Positions 1 to 6,033 of a DNA stretch of 6,615 bases are shown one piece after another (positions within the stretch are counted from its first letter, which is position 1; every line of letters starts with the position of its first letter). Where the stretch lies: the NCBI GenBank assembly GCA_003693905.1, contig RFLL01000354.1:1-6615 (forward strand), written 5' to 3'. This DNA comes from Alphaproteobacteria bacterium (lineage in GTDB: Bacteria; Pseudomonadota; Alphaproteobacteria; Kiloniellales; J153). The notes under the pieces were generated by a model, which did no database searches, was not told the DNA's origin, and saw nothing but the letters and a program-made list of their open reading frames with translations. Made by a program: the position numbers and the translations under genes.

Positions 1-1038
1 GGCGTTCATGTCGAGAGCGGCCCGGTAACCGGAATCATTGTTGGTAAAGATCACCGCCGTCTGTCCCGGCCGGACCGCATAGCGGTTGACGTAGCTCCGG
101 CACGCATCGGCCAGCAGAATGCCCGGCCGGTCGTTGTCGCAGAACACCAGCGGTCGTTCGATGGCGCCGGTGGCCAGCACCACCTGTCTGGCGCGCATCT
201 TCCACAACCGCTGGCGCGGCAGATGATCGGGGCGCTCGGTTGCGGGCAGATGATCGGTGACCCGTTCCAGCAGACCCAGGAAATTGTGGTCGAAATAGCC
301 GTAGGCCACGGTCCGGGTGAGGACGAAAACGTTGTCCATCTGCGCCAGCTCGCGCTCCACCGCGGCGATCCAGTCGTGCGCCGGCAGACCGTCGATGGTC
401 TCATCCGGATTGTGCAGAAGGGCACCGCCGAGGCGCGCGTCCTGTTCGGCCAGGACGACGCGGGCGCCGGTGCGACCGGCGGCCAGGGCCGCGGCTAGAC
501 CCGCCGGCCCACCGCCGACCACCAGCACGTCGCAATGTGCGAAGGTCTTGTCGTAACGGTCGGGGTCGCGCTCGCGCGGGGCGCGGCCGAGACCGGCGGC
601 ATGGCGGATGACTTTTTCGTAGGCCATCCACCACGACGCCGGCCACATGAACGTCTTGTAGTAGAACCCGGCCGGAAACAGGCGCGAGAACAGGCCGTTG
701 AGCGCGCCGACATCGAAGGCGAGAGACGGCCAGCGGTTCTGCGATTGCGCGACCAGACCGTCGTAGAGCTCGACCTGGGTGGCGCGCATGTTGGGATCGG
801 TACGCGGGTCCGCGCCCAGTTGCATCAACGCGTTCGGTTCCTCCGCTCCGGCCGAGACGATGCCGCGCGGGCGGTGATACTTGAAGCTGCGCCCGATCAG
901 GTGGACGCCGTTGGCGAGCAGGGCCGAAGCCAGAGTGTCGCCCGCATAAGCGCCGTAGTCGCGGCCGTCGAAACGGAAGCGCAGCGGCCGCGTGCGATCG
1001 ATCAGGCCCCCGTCGGGAAGGCGGAACGGCTGGCTCAT
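1..1038 (-). CDS. soxA: Sarcosine oxidase alpha subunit, N-terminal 346 residues (cut by left window edge)
   Basis: This is the large subunit of heterotetrameric sarcosine oxidase, a soluble enzyme that oxidatively demethylates sarcosine and passes the one-carbon unit to tetrahydrofolate. In the known enzyme alpha binds NAD and folate and shares the FMN interface with beta. The frame is open from ATG 1038-1036 to base 1. Residues about 5-75 form the ferredoxin-fold-like N-terminal domain (RPLRFRFDG, then GRSFKYHRPRGI at 49-60), which lacks cluster cysteines as is usual for SoxA. A Rossmann segment follows at about 169-205, with VVGGGPAG at 173-180. A second conserved part reads VLATGAIERPLVF at 287-299. 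The family is about 1000 residues long, so roughly two thirds lies beyond the edge, including the folate-binding GcvT-like domain. A GAGGAG ribosome site at 1043-1048 supports the start. The gene lies 31 bp after soxD and is almost certainly co-transcribed with it. Identity is very secure. Confidence 0.96.
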   Translation of the reverse strand, partial: MSQPFRLPDGGLIDRTRPLRFRFDGRDYGAYAGDTLASALLANGVHLIGRSFKYHRPRGIVSAGAEEPNALMQLGADPRTDPNMRATQVELYDGLVAQSQNRWPSLAFDVGALNGLFSRLFPAGFYYKTFMWPASWWMAYEKVIRHAAGLGRAPRERDPDRYDKTFAHCDVLVVGGGPAGLAAALAAGRTGARVVLAEQDARLGGALLHNPDETIDGLPAHDWIAAVERELAQMDNVFVLTRTVAYGYFDHNFLGLLERVTDHLPATERPDHLPRQRLWKMRARQVVLATGAIERPLVFCDNDRPGILLADACRSYVNRYAVRPGQTAVIFTNNDSGYRAALDMNA

Positions 1039-1069
1039 GGCGCTCCTCGCCCCTTCGTCTGCGTGGCGG

Positions 1070-1363
1070 TCATATTTCGGTCTTGAGTTCGATGTCCGGC
1101 GGTGGCGTGCCAACCTCGTAGACCGCCAGGATTTCGTAACTCACGGTGTGGCGGGCGACATTGAACCAGCGCCGGCAGCCGTGGCTGTGGACCCACCGTT
1201 CCAGATACACGCCCTTGGTATTGTCGCGCAGGAATACGTAGGCGGCCCAGTCCCCGTCGCTGAGCGCATCGGGATCCTCGGGGCGGGCGATGTGGGCCTG
1301 GTTGCCGTAGGAAAATTCGGTTTCGCTGCGCGGGCCGCAGTAGGGGCAGGGGATCAGCAACAT
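1070..1363 (-). CDS. soxD: Sarcosine oxidase delta subunit (zinc-binding)
   Basis: This is the 97-residue delta subunit of heterotetrameric sarcosine oxidase, a small structural subunit that binds one zinc ion and packs against alpha. Length and sequence are typical of the family. The zinc ligands are visible: CPYCGPR places Cys6 and Cys9, and WVHSHGC places His59 and Cys63, the spacing known from the family structure. RRWFN after the last ligand and a C-terminal KTEI are also typical. The ATG at 1363 follows GAGG (1374-1377) with a rather long 10-nt spacer. The gene sits between soxB (39-bp gap) and soxA (31-bp gap), the standard B-D-A order. The stop codon overlaps an out-of-frame ATG as ATGA (1073-1070), described under findings. 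Nothing suggests damage to the gene. Confidence 0.96.
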   Translation of the reverse strand: MLLIPCPYCGPRSETEFSYGNQAHIARPEDPDALSDGDWAAYVFLRDNTKGVYLERWVHSHGCRRWFNVARHTVSYEILAVYEVGTPPPDIELKTEI

Positions 1364-1402
1364 GACGGGTGATCCTCGATCTCGGTCCAGTGGGCCATGG
1401 TT

Positions 1403-2656
1403 TCAGTGGGCGACGGCGGCGGCACCGTGCTCGTCGATCAGATAGCCGGTGCGGAAACGGTCGAGTGAAAACGCGGCATTGAGCGGATGCGGCTCGCCGC
1501 GGGCGATGGTGTAGGCGAAGACCCAGCCCGATCCCGGCGTCGCCTTGAAGCCGCCGGTGCCCCAGCCGCAGTTGAAGAAAAGGTTCTCGACTGGCGTCCT
1601 GGAGATGATCGGGCTGGCATCCGGACAGGTGTCGACGATGCCGCCCCACTGCCGCATCATCCGCATGCGCCGGAACAGGGGGAACAGCTCGCACACCGCG
1701 GCCAGGGTCTCCTCGGTCACCGGCAGGCTGCCGCGCTGGCCATAGCCGACGTATTTGTCGACACCGGCACCGATGACCAGCTCGCCCTTGTCCGACTGGC
1801 TCACATAGGCGTGCACCGCGCCCGACATGACCACGGTGTCGATCACCGGCTTGACCGGCTCCGATACCAGGGCCTGCAGGGGCAGGCTGGTGATCGGCAG
1901 GCGGAAGCCGGCCATGTTGGCGAGCACGCTGGCATGTCCGGCGACGACGACGCCGACCTTCTTGGCGCGGATGAAGCCCTTGCCCGTTTCCACCCCTTCG
2001 ATCCGCCCATTCGTGATGCGAAAGCCGGTGACCGGGCATTCCTGGATGATGTCGACGCCGCGCGCATCGGCCTGGCGGGCATAGCCCCAGGCGACCGCGT
2101 CATGACGGGCGGTGCCGCCGCGGCGTTGCAGCGAGGCGCCGAGAACCGGATAGCGCCCGTTGCCGCGCAGATCCATGATCGGAACCATGGCCTGGATCTG
2201 GCGCGGGGTCAGGAACTCGGAATCGATGCCGTTCAGGCGATTGGCGTTGATCCGCCGGTGCAGCTCGCGCAGGTCGTGCTGATTGTGAGCCAGGTTGAGC
2301 ACGCCGCGCTGGCTGAACATGACGTTGAAGTTGAGCTCCCGCGACAGCCCTTCCCACAGCTTGAGCGCATGCTCATAAAGGGCGGCGCTTTCGTCCCACA
2401 GATAGTTGGAGCGCACAATCGTGGTGTTGCGCCCGGTGTTGCCGCCCCCCAGCCAGCCGCGCTCGATCACCGCGACGTTGGTGATGCCGTGTTCCTTGGC
2501 CAGGTAGTAGGCGGTTGCCAGCCCGTGACCGCCGCCGCCGACAATGATGACATCGTACTCCGGCCTGGGCTCCGGGCTGCGCCAGACCTGCGGCCAATTT
2601 TCGTGATAGCTGAGCGCGTTGCGAACGAGCGCGAAGATCGAATAGCGCCGTGTCAT
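1403..2656 (-). CDS. soxB: Sarcosine oxidase beta subunit (FAD/covalent FMN, catalytic)
   Basis: This 417-residue protein is the catalytic subunit of heterotetrameric sarcosine oxidase. It oxidises sarcosine at non-covalent FAD, electrons pass to a covalently bound FMN, and O2 is reduced to H2O2. The FAD-binding Rossmann motif is [14 protein letters not shown] at 40-53, with the strand-2 acidic residue in VIERG (Glu65), then [12 protein letters not shown] at 74-85. [11 protein letters not shown] at 180-190 matches the known FMN attachment segment, so His185 is the likely covalent FMN ligand (by family analogy). The C-terminal FAD-contact region reads [14 protein letters not shown] at 338-351 and [15 protein letters not shown] at 364-378. 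The length is that of the family, so the gene is complete. ATG 2656 follows GGAGG (2664-2668) with a 7-nt spacer, making the start secure. It is the first gene of the sox operon and is divergent from the GlxA-type regulator. Confidence 0.98.
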   Translation of the reverse strand: MTRRYSIFALVRNALSYHENWPQVWRSPEPRPEYDVIIVGGGGHGLATAYYLAKEHGITNVAVIERGWLGGGNTGRNTTIVRSNYLWDESAALYEHALKLWEGLSRELNFNVMFSQRGVLNLAHNQHDLRELHRRINANRLNGIDSEFLTPRQIQAMVPIMDLRGNGRYPVLGASLQRRGGTARHDAVAWGYARQADARGVDIIQECPVTGFRITNGRIEGVETGKGFIRAKKVGVVVAGHASVLANMAGFRLPITSLPLQALVSEPVKPVIDTVVMSGAVHAYVSQSDKGELVIGAGVDKYVGYGQRGSLPVTEETLAAVCELFPLFRRMRMMRQWGGIVDTCPDASPIISRTPVENLFFNCGWGTGGFKATPGSGWVFAYTIARGEPHPLNAAFSLDRFRTGYLIDEHGAAAVAH

Positions 2657-2710
2657 GACGGAACCTCCCCCCGGGCCTGCCTGGACCTTCTTCCGGGCCT
2701 GTCCCGGGCG

Positions 2711-2738
2711 AGCGTAGGGCCGGGCTGCAGATTTTCAA
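2711..2738 (-). promoter_or_regulatory. Candidate sigma-70-type promoter for soxBDA
   Basis: On the minus strand, TTGAAA (2738-2733) and TACGCT (2716-2711) stand 16 bp apart. That would start transcription near 2704 and leave a leader of about 48 nt before soxB. The -35 box is good. The -10 box is poor (3 of 6 matches), as is common for activator-dependent promoters. A 27-bp-phased direct repeat lies immediately upstream (2741-2788), where an AraC-type activator would be expected to bind. This is a pattern call only and has no experimental support. Confidence 0.3.
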
Positions 2739-2740
2739 GG

Positions 2741-2788
2741 GTCCGGTGAGCGGACTTCGGGATCCTTGTCCGGTGTCCCCTGTTCGGG
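2741..2788. promoter_or_regulatory. Direct repeat, 27-bp period; candidate operator for the GlxA-type regulator
   Basis: Two copies of GTCCGGTG-N7-TTCGGG occur at 2741-2761 and 2768-2788, with 14 of 14 specified positions identical and an exact 27-bp offset. AraC-family regulators such as GbdR and ArgR typically bind tandem half-sites upstream of or overlapping the -35 box. These repeats end 2 bp from the candidate soxB -35 box. The first copy also contains a short inverted repeat, GTCCG/CGGAC, at 2741-2755. The repeat is read directly from the sequence; the operator role is inference. Confidence 0.4.
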
Positions 2789-2847
2789 CAAGAGAAAGCT
2801 GTGTCTCAGGTCTGCCGGCTTGCGAGTTGACGGCACGAACTTTTCCG

Positions 2848-2889
2848 TTCGCGACAGAGGCCGGTTTATGCCAGACTTTTCGGGACAGA
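2848..2889. promoter_or_regulatory. Paired TTCGSGACAGA boxes upstream of the regulator gene
   Basis: TTCGCGACAGA (2848-2858) and TTCGGGACAGA (2879-2889) match at 10 of 11 positions and are offset by 31 bp, about three helical turns, so both boxes face the same side of the DNA. They sit 39-80 bp upstream of the regulator's ATG, where autoregulation or control of a divergent promoter would act. They share the TTCGGG core with the repeats at 2756, 2783 and 2921. Function is inferred from position and similarity only. Confidence 0.35.
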
Positions 2890-2927
2890 CGGCGGATCGA
2901 CGGCAAGTCGTGTGAGGTGTTTCGGGC

Positions 2928-3950
2928 ATGTTTGGTGCACCACCGCGGGAACTGCCGCAGCGTATCGGGCTGGTCCTGATTCCCAACTTCTCCATGATCG
3001 CTTTCACCGGCGCGGTGGAGACGATGCGCTTGGCCAACCGGACCAGCGGGCGCGAGCTCTACCAATGGGCGCTGTTTTCGTGCGACGGCCGGCCGGTGCG
3101 GTCCTCGGCGGGAATAGAAGTGGCGGTGGCCGGCGATCTGACCGCGGCCGAAAGCTGGCCGACGGTGATCGTGTGCGGCGGCCTCGACGTCCAGAAATTC
3201 GATATCCGTCCCATGGCTTCGTGGTTGCGGCGCATGGCGCGGCGCGGCGCCGACATCGGCGCCTTGTGCACCGGCAGCCTGGTGCTGGCGCGCGCCGGGC
3301 TGCTCGACGGCTACCGCTGCACCATCCACTGGGAAAACATTGCCGGTTTCGTGGAGGAGTTCCCCGAGATCGAAGTCACCGACGAGGTGTTCGAGATCGA
3401 CCGCAACCGTTTCACCTGTGCCGGTGGCACCGCGGCGATCGACCTGATGCTCAATCTTCTTGCCCGCCAGCACGGCCATGCCCTGGCCGCCGCCGTCGCC
3501 GATCAGTTCGTCCACGAGCGCATCCGCGACGAGCACGACCACCAGCGCATGTCGCTGCCGGCGCGCCTCGGGGTGCGTCACACCAAGCTGCTGTCGGTCA
3601 TCCGGTTGATGGAACAGAACCTCGAAGAACCGCTGGAGCGCACCGAGCTCGCTCGCCGCGCCGGGCTGTCGACGCGCCAGCTCGAGCGGCTGTTCCACAA
3701 GTATCTGCGCCGCTCGCCGGCGCGCTATTATCTGGAGCTGCGCCTCGACCGGGCGCGGCTGCTGCTGATCCAGACCGACATGCCGATCATCGACGTGGCG
3801 CTGGCCTGCGGCTTCGTTTCGGCCTCGCACTTCTCCAAGTGCTACCGCGACTTCTTCGGTCATACACCGCGCCGCGAACGCGGCCTGCCGGCTTTGAGCG
3901 CACCGCCGATCGAACCGCCGGCCATGGATGAACACGAAGCGGTCGAATAA
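2928..3950 (+). CDS. GlxA/GbdR-type transcriptional regulator (DJ-1/PfpI sensor + AraC HTH)
   Basis: This 340-residue cytoplasmic DNA-binding regulator belongs to the GATase1/AraC (GlxA) family. Residues about 11-195 are a DJ-1/PfpI-like ligand-sensing domain. The nucleophile-elbow region reads GALCTGSLVLARAGLLDG at 111-128 (Cys114), followed by HWE (134-136) and CAGGTAAIDLML (164-175). Residues about 220-320 carry two helix-turn-helix units: ELARRAGLSTRQLERLFHKY (240-259) and DVALACGFVSASHFSKCYRDFFG (289-311, second helix). Close characterised relatives include GbdR (betaine/dimethylglycine) and SouR (sarcosine) of Pseudomonas. Its position between soxBDA and a corrinoid methyltransfer operon fits a methylated-amine sensor, but the ligand cannot be read from sequence. 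ATG 2928 follows GAGG at 2914-2917 with a 10-nt spacer. The gene is divergent from soxB and convergent with the activator gene (38 bp between stops). Family assignment is firm; the exact orthologue is not. Confidence 0.94.
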   Translation: MFGAPPRELPQRIGLVLIPNFSMIAFTGAVETMRLANRTSGRELYQWALFSCDGRPVRSSAGIEVAVAGDLTAAESWPTVIVCGGLDVQKFDIRPMASWLRRMARRGADIGALCTGSLVLARAGLLDGYRCTIHWENIAGFVEEFPEIEVTDEVFEIDRNRFTCAGGTAAIDLMLNLLARQHGHALAAAVADQFVHERIRDEHDHQRMSLPARLGVRHTKLLSVIRLMEQNLEEPLERTELARRAGLSTRQLERLFHKYLRRSPARYYLELRLDRARLLLIQTDMPIIDVALACGFVSASHFSKCYRDFFGHTPRRERGLPALSAPPIEPPAMDEHEAVE

Positions 3951-3988
3951 CCGCCACCGGCTCCGAACGGGCGGATCAGGGACCGCCG

Positions 3989-6019
3989 TCAGGTCGTTTC
4001 CCTGCGCCGCCGCCGGCGTCGTCCGCCGCCGGGAGTGTCGCTTGTGTCCTCGCGCGTATGCGCGCGGGCCGCGGGCAACGGTACCGCGGCCGCAAGGTGA
4101 GGATAGGGGGCCGACTTGTGCGGGATGTTCATGGCTTCCACGAAATGTTCCTGGAAACGCGGCTCGACGGCGGTTTCGATCTTTTCGACCCGGCGCACGA
4201 TTTCGGCGATCTCGTCGCGGGCGCGCTGATTGAGCAGGGCGATGCGGGCGCCGGTACCGGCGGCATTGCCGGCCGAGAACACCCGGGCCAGGTCGCAATC
4301 CGGGATCATGCCCAGGATCATGGCGTATTTGACGTCGATATGACTGCCGAACGCGCCGGCCAGTACGATCCGGTCCACCGTATCGATGCCGAGGCGGTCC
4401 ATGAGCAGCCGCGCGCCGGCGTAAAGCGCCGCCTTGGCAAGCTGAATGGCGCGCACGTCGGTCTGGAGGATGCGGATCTCTGGCGTGCCCGCGTGCAGCA
4501 GGTAGGAGAACGTGCGCCCGTCGGCCTGGATTCGCGGGCTGCGGGCGGCCATCGCGCCGTCGATGGTGCCGTCGCCGAGCAGGATGCCGGTCAGGAACAT
4601 CTCGGCCAGGACCTCGATGATGCCGGAGCCGCAGATTCCGGTCACGCCGATGTGCCGGATCGCCTCGTCAAACCCGGCCTCGTTCGACCACAGCTCGCAA
4701 CCGATCACCTTGAAGCGCGGCTCCAGCGTCTCGGGGTCGATGCGCACGCGCTCGATGGCGCCGGGGGCGGCGCGCTGGCCGCAGGAAATTTGCGCGCCTT
4801 CGAACGCCGGGCCGGTCGGCGAAGAACAGGCGAGCAGGCGATCCTTGTTGCCGAGGACGATTTCGGCGTTGGTGCCGACATCGACGATCAGGGTGATGTC
4901 GGTGCCGAGATGCGGGCTTTCCGAAAGGATGACCCCGGCGGTATCGGCGCCCACGTGTCCGGCGATGCATGGCAGGGTATAGACCCGCGCGCCGCGGTTG
5001 AGTTCACTCAGCCCGATCTCGCTGGCCCAGAAGGTGAGGCCGGAATTGACGGCGAGCGCAAACGGCGCACCGCCCAGCTCGACCGGTGAAATTCCGAGCA
5101 GCAGATGATGCATGATCGGGTTGCCGACGAAAACGACATTGAGGATGTCGTTCTTGTCGATGCCGGCGTCCGCGGCCACCTCGCGCAGCAGCGCATCGAT
5201 CGCTTCGCGCACCGCGGCGGTCAGTTGGACTTCGCCGCCCGGGTTCATCATGACGTAGGAGACCCGGCTCATCAGGTCTTCGCCGAAGCGGATCTGCGGA
5301 TTCATGGTTCCGGCCGAGGCGACCACCGCCCCGCTCGACAGGTTGCACAGATGGGCGGCGATCGTGGTCGAGCCGACATCGACGGCCACCCCATAGGCGG
5401 CGTCGTGAAACCCCGGCCAGACTGTGATCAGAACCTGCGCCCGGTGGATCGCCACGGTGACCTTCCAGTTGCCGGCGCGCAGCACCGGTTGCAACGTTTG
5501 CAGTACCCTGAGATCGCAGTCCAGGCTGTCGAGGCCCCATTGGGCTTTCAGCGCCTTCAGCAGGCGCTCAAGGTCACCGGAGGGGGTATGCATGTCGGGC
5601 GGGTCGACCTCGACGTAGTGGAGGCGGATCGCCGGGTCGAGTTCGATGTCGCGCACTTCGGCGCGCTTGCGCACGAGCTGCTTGTGAACCTGGCTGTCGG
5701 GCGGCACGTCGACAACCAGATCACCCAGAACCTGCGTCTGGCACGACAGCCGCTGGCCCGGCCCGAGGCCGCGTTTGGCATCGTAGCGGCGTTCGACGTC
5801 GTTGAGCGGCGACAGGTTCTCGGCGCGGCTGACGATGCCGTGTTTGGCGAACTCGCCGACGCTTGGGCGGATCTGGCAGCGTCCGCACAGGCCCCGTCCG
5901 CCGCACACCGAGTCGATGTCCACGCCCAGTCTGCGTGCCGCCTCCACCACCGGCGTGCCGATCGGAAAATGTCCGCGTCGGCCGGATGGCGTAAAGACGA
6001 CGAGAGGGTCCCGGGCCAC
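3989..6019 (-). CDS. RACo-like corrinoid protein reductive activator ([2Fe-2S] + ASKHA/DUF4445)
   Basis: This protein is about 676 residues from GTG 6019. Proteins of this family use ATP and a [2Fe-2S] cluster to re-reduce inactive Co(II) corrinoid to Co(I) in methyltransferase systems. The N-terminal plant-type ferredoxin domain has CGGRGLCGRC (Cys39, Cys45, Cys48) and RLSCQT (Cys93), a complete cluster set. A linker follows, then the actin-like ATPase domain: DVGSTT (214-219), FVGNPIMHHLLLG (297-309), VDVGTNAEIVLG (379-390), SSPTGPAFEGA (399-409), GICGSG (461-466) and LAGAFGSHIDVKY (553-565). The last 35 or so residues are poorly conserved in appearance and end in seven arginines. The frame extends upstream to GTG 6121, but those 34 codons overlap the methyltransferase tail and look unlike the family. 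PLVVFTPSGRRG fits the usual N-terminus, so 6019 is preferred even without a clear ribosome site. It lies 14 nt after the methyltransferase gene and is probably co-translated with it. Confidence 0.93.
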   Translation of the reverse strand: MARDPLVVFTPSGRRGHFPIGTPVVEAARRLGVDIDSVCGGRGLCGRCQIRPSVGEFAKHGIVSRAENLSPLNDVERRYDAKRGLGPGQRLSCQTQVLGDLVVDVPPDSQVHKQLVRKRAEVRDIELDPAIRLHYVEVDPPDMHTPSGDLERLLKALKAQWGLDSLDCDLRVLQTLQPVLRAGNWKVTVAIHRAQVLITVWPGFHDAAYGVAVDVGSTTIAAHLCNLSSGAVVASAGTMNPQIRFGEDLMSRVSYVMMNPGGEVQLTAAVREAIDALLREVAADAGIDKNDILNVVFVGNPIMHHLLLGISPVELGGAPFALAVNSGLTFWASEIGLSELNRGARVYTLPCIAGHVGADTAGVILSESPHLGTDITLIVDVGTNAEIVLGNKDRLLACSSPTGPAFEGAQISCGQRAAPGAIERVRIDPETLEPRFKVIGCELWSNEAGFDEAIRHIGVTGICGSGIIEVLAEMFLTGILLGDGTIDGAMAARSPRIQADGRTFSYLLHAGTPEIRILQTDVRAIQLAKAALYAGARLLMDRLGIDTVDRIVLAGAFGSHIDVKYAMILGMIPDCDLARVFSAGNAAGTGARIALLNQRARDEIAEIVRRVEKIETAVEPRFQEHFVEAMNIPHKSAPYPHLAAAVPLPAARAHTREDTSDTPGGGRRRRRRRETT
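4048..4093. repeat. Palindrome-rich segment in the 3' end of the activator gene
   Basis: Two overlapping GC-rich dyads occur. CGCGCG-TATG-CGCGCG (4051-4066) can extend outward by a T-G and a C-G pair to 4049-4068. The 11-nt arm 4064-4074 pairs with CCGCGGCCGC at 4084-4093 with one bulged base, around a 9-nt loop. The segment encodes the variable C-terminal tail of the RACo-like protein, after the conserved domain has ended. It could be a dispersed palindromic element (REP/RPE-like) that entered the gene end, or a hairpin limiting read-through between convergent genes. The dyads are certain; their nature is not, and copy number elsewhere in the genome is unknown. Confidence 0.35.
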
Positions 6020-6033
6020 CGTCTGAGCCGTGA

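Noticed and set aside
1035..2039. A 334-codon minus-strand frame overlapping soxB and soxD
   Set aside because: It is an out-of-frame shadow of soxB and soxD. Only its last 12 codons are discussed, as a possible coupling ORF.
1487..2749. Long open frame (420 codons) on the + strand antisense to soxB
   Set aside because: It mirrors the whole of soxB, shows no recognisable domain, and arises from G/C third-position bias.
2765..2792. Imperfect inverted repeat CTTGTCCG/CGGGCAAG
   Set aside because: The arms have one mismatch and a 12-nt loop, and overlap the stronger 27-bp direct repeat that explains the same bases better.
2928..3520. A DJ-1/PfpI protease or amidotransferase activity for the regulator
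   Set aside because: The domain is fused to an AraC-type DNA-binding domain; in this family it serves as a ligand sensor rather than an enzyme.
3946..3974. Possible terminator for the minus-strand operon (CCGCC/GGCGG stem followed by TTATT)
   Set aside because: The stem is only 5 bp with a 14-nt loop and no real U-run, too weak to call.
2373..4298. A 641-codon minus-strand frame spanning the regulator, the intergenic region and part of soxB
   Set aside because: It runs antisense through the GlxA-type gene and out of frame into soxB, with no domain and an Arg/Gln/Ala-rich translation.
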